From Deltaproteobacteria bacterium (GTDB lineage Bacteria; Myxococcota; UBA796; SXON01): a DNA stretch of 8,205 nt. The notes under the pieces were generated by a model. That model saw only the letters and a list, made by a program, of their open reading frames with translations. It was not told the DNA's origin and searched no databases. A program made the position numbers and the translations under genes. The stretch's first letter is position 1. Every line of letters begins with the position of its first letter. This document shows positions 6,514 through 8,205 of this stretch, one piece after another. The stretch lies in contig CANKNP010000242.1 of the NCBI GenBank assembly GCA_947483545.1, positions 1 through 8,205 of the forward strand, read 5' to 3'.

Positions 6514-7908
6514 GTGCTCCGTTCAGACCCTCGTCCTCCTCGCTTGATGTTCCTCGCCGGTGCCCTCCTTGCCGGCTGCGCCGGAGAAGCCCCTCCGCCT
6601 CCGAAGGAGCCGGTCACCGCCGCCACCACGGCGGACAGCTGCAAGACCGCCGACTGCCTCGCTGCTGTCGCCGTCCGGGAGTACCCGGCGAACCCGCGGG
6701 ATGTGACGGGTCGCGTCGTCCAGATGCAGGACGAGATGGCCCGGATCGTGGTCGTGACCGCGTTGCTGGAGGCGAACGTTGGGCCGACGGGTGAGCTGTG
6801 CCGCGCGTTGCCGGAGGGGATGAGCCGGGATCGATGCTTCCGCATCAACGACCGGCCGCATCTCAAGTCCTTCCACACGCCGCGGAAGGACCTTCCCGGG
6901 GCGGATGCTGCGGTCGCGGACGGCTCGGAGGGGCCGACCACGGCGCGTCCCGACTTCGACTTTCCGGACCTGGACATTCCCCTCGCCGAGGTGACCGTGC
7001 CGGCGTCCACCTGCGAGGGGGAGTTGGACCGGTCGGCTTGCTTGGACGGCAAGGCGATTTCGGCGGCGCAGGGCGGCGACGGCGCGACGGCCCACGCGAT
7101 CTGCACCCTTCACACCCAGGAAAAATGGGCCGATGAATGTCGGTTCTACGCCGCAGAGGCAGCCACCGAGGCGCTTCACGGCAAGGGCTACGCGACCGCC
7201 GCGGCGCTTTGCGGTCGCGCCAACCTGTTCCAGCAGGAGTGTTGGTCCCACACGCTGGCCGGCCTTCCCGAGAGCGTCCCCCCGCCGGAGGCCACACGCG
7301 AGCAGGCGCAGTTGGCCGTCGCGGACGCCGCGCTGGTGGAGGCCGCGTGGTCGGCGACGAGCAAGGACGCCGCCGCTCGTCACTCGGACCGCTATTGGGC
7401 CAGCTACTTCGCGACCTCCTACAGCCAGTCCCCCGACCCGGACGGCACGCCGTTCGCGTTCTACCCGAAGAGCGCTTGGCCTGCGATTCGGAGCGCCGCG
7501 ACGATGCGCATGGCCGCGCTGAGCAAGCTCTCAGGCTCGCTCGCCGAGCAGGTGGCCCAGGTGCAGGCCCGGCTGAAGATCCGCGGCCCCGGCAAGGAGC
7601 TTCCCGCTTCGCCCCCCGGCCTCGTGATGGTGACCGTGCTCGGCGCCCCTCCCTCCAATGTGCCGACGACCTTTTTCCTCGGCCCGGCTGCCCGCCCCTA
7701 CTCCGACGACGCTGCCATCGACGTCGCGCTGGTCGTGCTGGAGGTCAACGCCCGGGCCACCCCGCCCAACTTGGACCTGCTCGACAAGGCCCGGACCCAT
7801 CCGAATGCGCTGGTGTCCGGCGAGGCCGGGAGGCTGATCCAGGAGCTCGCCGGGACCGGCTGGCAGTCGGGCGGGGTTTACCTCAACCCCATGCAGCCGG
7901 AGCACTAG
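6514..7908 (+). CDS. Cysteine-rich lipoprotein of unknown function
   Basis: From the GTG at 6514 the product is 464 residues. It begins MLRSDPRPPR followed by LMFLAGALLAGC, a good lipoprotein signal with Cys22 as the lipid anchor. A GTG at 6496 (6 codons longer) and an ATG at 6547 (11 codons shorter) are in frame; the first adds two cysteines before the basic region and the second removes that basic region, so 6514 is preferred. No Shine-Dalgarno is visible. A proline-rich linker (26-33) leads into a domain with cysteines at 43, 48, 96, 108, 168, 176, 197, 209, 233 and 243. Three of these pairs have similar surroundings (LCRALPEGMSRDRCF, ICTLHTQEKWADECRF, LCGRANLFQQECW), suggesting disulfide-linked helical repeats. 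Residues 250-464 lack cysteine and appear mixed alpha/beta. It lies 27 nt after the S41 gene on the same strand, so it may be an outer-membrane partner or substrate of that protease. I do not recognise the family. Confidence 0.75.
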   Translation: MLRSDPRPPRLMFLAGALLAGCAGEAPPPPKEPVTAATTADSCKTADCLAAVAVREYPANPRDVTGRVVQMQDEMARIVVVTALLEANVGPTGELCRALPEGMSRDRCFRINDRPHLKSFHTPRKDLPGADAAVADGSEGPTTARPDFDFPDLDIPLAEVTVPASTCEGELDRSACLDGKAISAAQGGDGATAHAICTLHTQEKWADECRFYAAEAATEALHGKGYATAAALCGRANLFQQECWSHTLAGLPESVPPPEATREQAQLAVADAALVEAAWSATSKDAAARHSDRYWASYFATSYSQSPDPDGTPFAFYPKSAWPAIRSAATMRMAALSKLSGSLAEQVAQVQARLKIRGPGKELPASPPGLVMVTVLGAPPSNVPTTFFLGPAARPYSDDAAIDVALVVLEVNARATPPNLDLLDKARTHPNALVSGEAGRLIQELAGTGWQSGGVYLNPMQPEH

Positions 7909-8131
7909 TGGTCACGCCCCGAAGTCCTTCGCCACGTGAATTCCGCAGGTTCTACCCTTCTCCCGCCCGGCGGGAGAACGTGCCCGCGTACTCGCGGGCG
8001 GATGAGGGCTGTTCAATATCGCCGGGGAGCCCTCATCCGTCGCCGAAGACGGCGCCACCTTCTCCCGGAGGGAGAAGGGAAGGAACTTGCAGCCGCGGAG
8101 GGTGGCGAGAAACTTCGGGGCGTGAGGACTA
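7906..8131. repeat. Long imperfect palindrome made of nested inverted repeats
   Basis: The outer arms 7906-7935 and 8102-8131 are reverse complements at 25 of 30 positions, with a 14-bp perfect core (ACTTCGGGGCGTGA on the right arm). Inside them, CCCTTCTCCC (7955-7964) is exactly complementary to GGGAGAAGGG (8070-8079). Local hairpins lie within: 7958-7978 (10-bp stem), 7982-7999 (7-bp stem, TACT loop), 8000-8038 (11-bp stem GGATGAGGGCT/AGCCCTCATCC, 17-nt loop), 8041-8054 (5 bp) and 8058-8078 (9 bp). The left arm starts in the TAG stop codon of the preceding lipoprotein gene and the right arm ends 14 nt before the next -35 box. The style is that of dispersed intergenic palindromes or small non-autonomous mobile elements. 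No flanking target duplication was seen. It may also end transcription, but there is no T-tract. Confidence 0.75.
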
Positions 8132-8144
8132 AGACAGAAATCCG

Positions 8145-8172
8145 TTGCCTCGTCAAGCGCAGCTGCTACATT
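8145..8172 (+). promoter_or_regulatory. Sigma70-like promoter of the gene entering at the right edge
   Basis: TTGCCT (8145-8150) and TACATT (8167-8172) are separated by 16 nt. The predicted transcript start, near 8179, is followed by a ribosome binding site and an ATG. The -35 begins TTGCC like that of the beta-helix gene. The stretch between the palindrome and this promoter (8132-8144) shows nothing else. Confidence 0.5.
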
Positions 8173-8185
8173 CTAGGGGAGACCC

Positions 8186-8190
8186 GGAGG
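8186..8190 (+). promoter_or_regulatory. Ribosome binding site for the right-edge gene
   Basis: GGAGG stands 5 nt before the ATG at 8196, the strongest Shine-Dalgarno match in the window, and decides that start. Confidence 0.55.
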
Positions 8191-8195
8191 CCCTG

Positions 8196-8205
8196 ATGCT
8201 TGACG
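8196..8205 (+). CDS. Partial CDS, first three codons of a gene leaving the window
   Basis: ATG CTT GAC is preceded by GGAGG and a promoter-like pair at suitable distances. Only M-L-D can be read, so nothing can be said about the product. Confidence 0.45.

Noticed and set aside
7936..8196. Small ORF across the long palindrome
   Set aside because: It is composed of the inverted repeats and the next promoter, with no ribosome binding site and arginine-rich low-complexity translation.

Overview
The window suggests a high-GC Gram-negative bacterium. A Myxococcota-like (deltaproteobacterial-type) genome fits best, but this is inference from style only: two lipoproteins with lipobox cysteines, one followed by a D-T-G-rich linker into a right-handed beta-helix, GTG starts, strong GC bias at third codon positions and tightly overlapping genes. 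No marker gene is present to fix the taxon.

Layout. At the left edge (1-101, minus strand) is the start of a gene that leaves the window. An 87-nt divergent intergenic region follows, with a promoter-like pair of hexamers. Next is a large secreted beta-helix lipoprotein (189-2819). A 176-nt intergenic region (2820-2995) is unusually structured: a 9-bp outer stem encloses two hairpins that share the same apical ten bases, followed by a G/C-rich hairpin just before the next start codon.

From 2996 to 6486 three genes overlap each other by exactly 8 nt: a rhomboid intramembrane protease with extra soluble domains at both ends, a stand-alone Lon N-terminal (substrate-binding) domain, and a membrane-anchored S41 (C-terminal processing) peptidase. 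A cysteine-rich lipoprotein of unknown function follows closely (about 6514-7908) and may be co-transcribed or have its own weak promoter. A coherent reading is an envelope proteolysis or quality-control operon: one protease cutting in the membrane, one cutting soluble tails in the periplasm, a cytosolic substrate-recognition domain, and a lipoprotein partner. The individual families are well supported; their joint function is inference.

The right end (7906-8131) is a roughly 226-bp imperfect palindrome built from nested inverted repeats. Its left arm begins in the stop codon of the last lipoprotein. After it come a promoter, a ribosome binding site and the first three codons of another gene running off the window. 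A short in-frame repeat encoding G-R-T-G-G-A-E also occurs in both the rhomboid and the Lon-domain genes.
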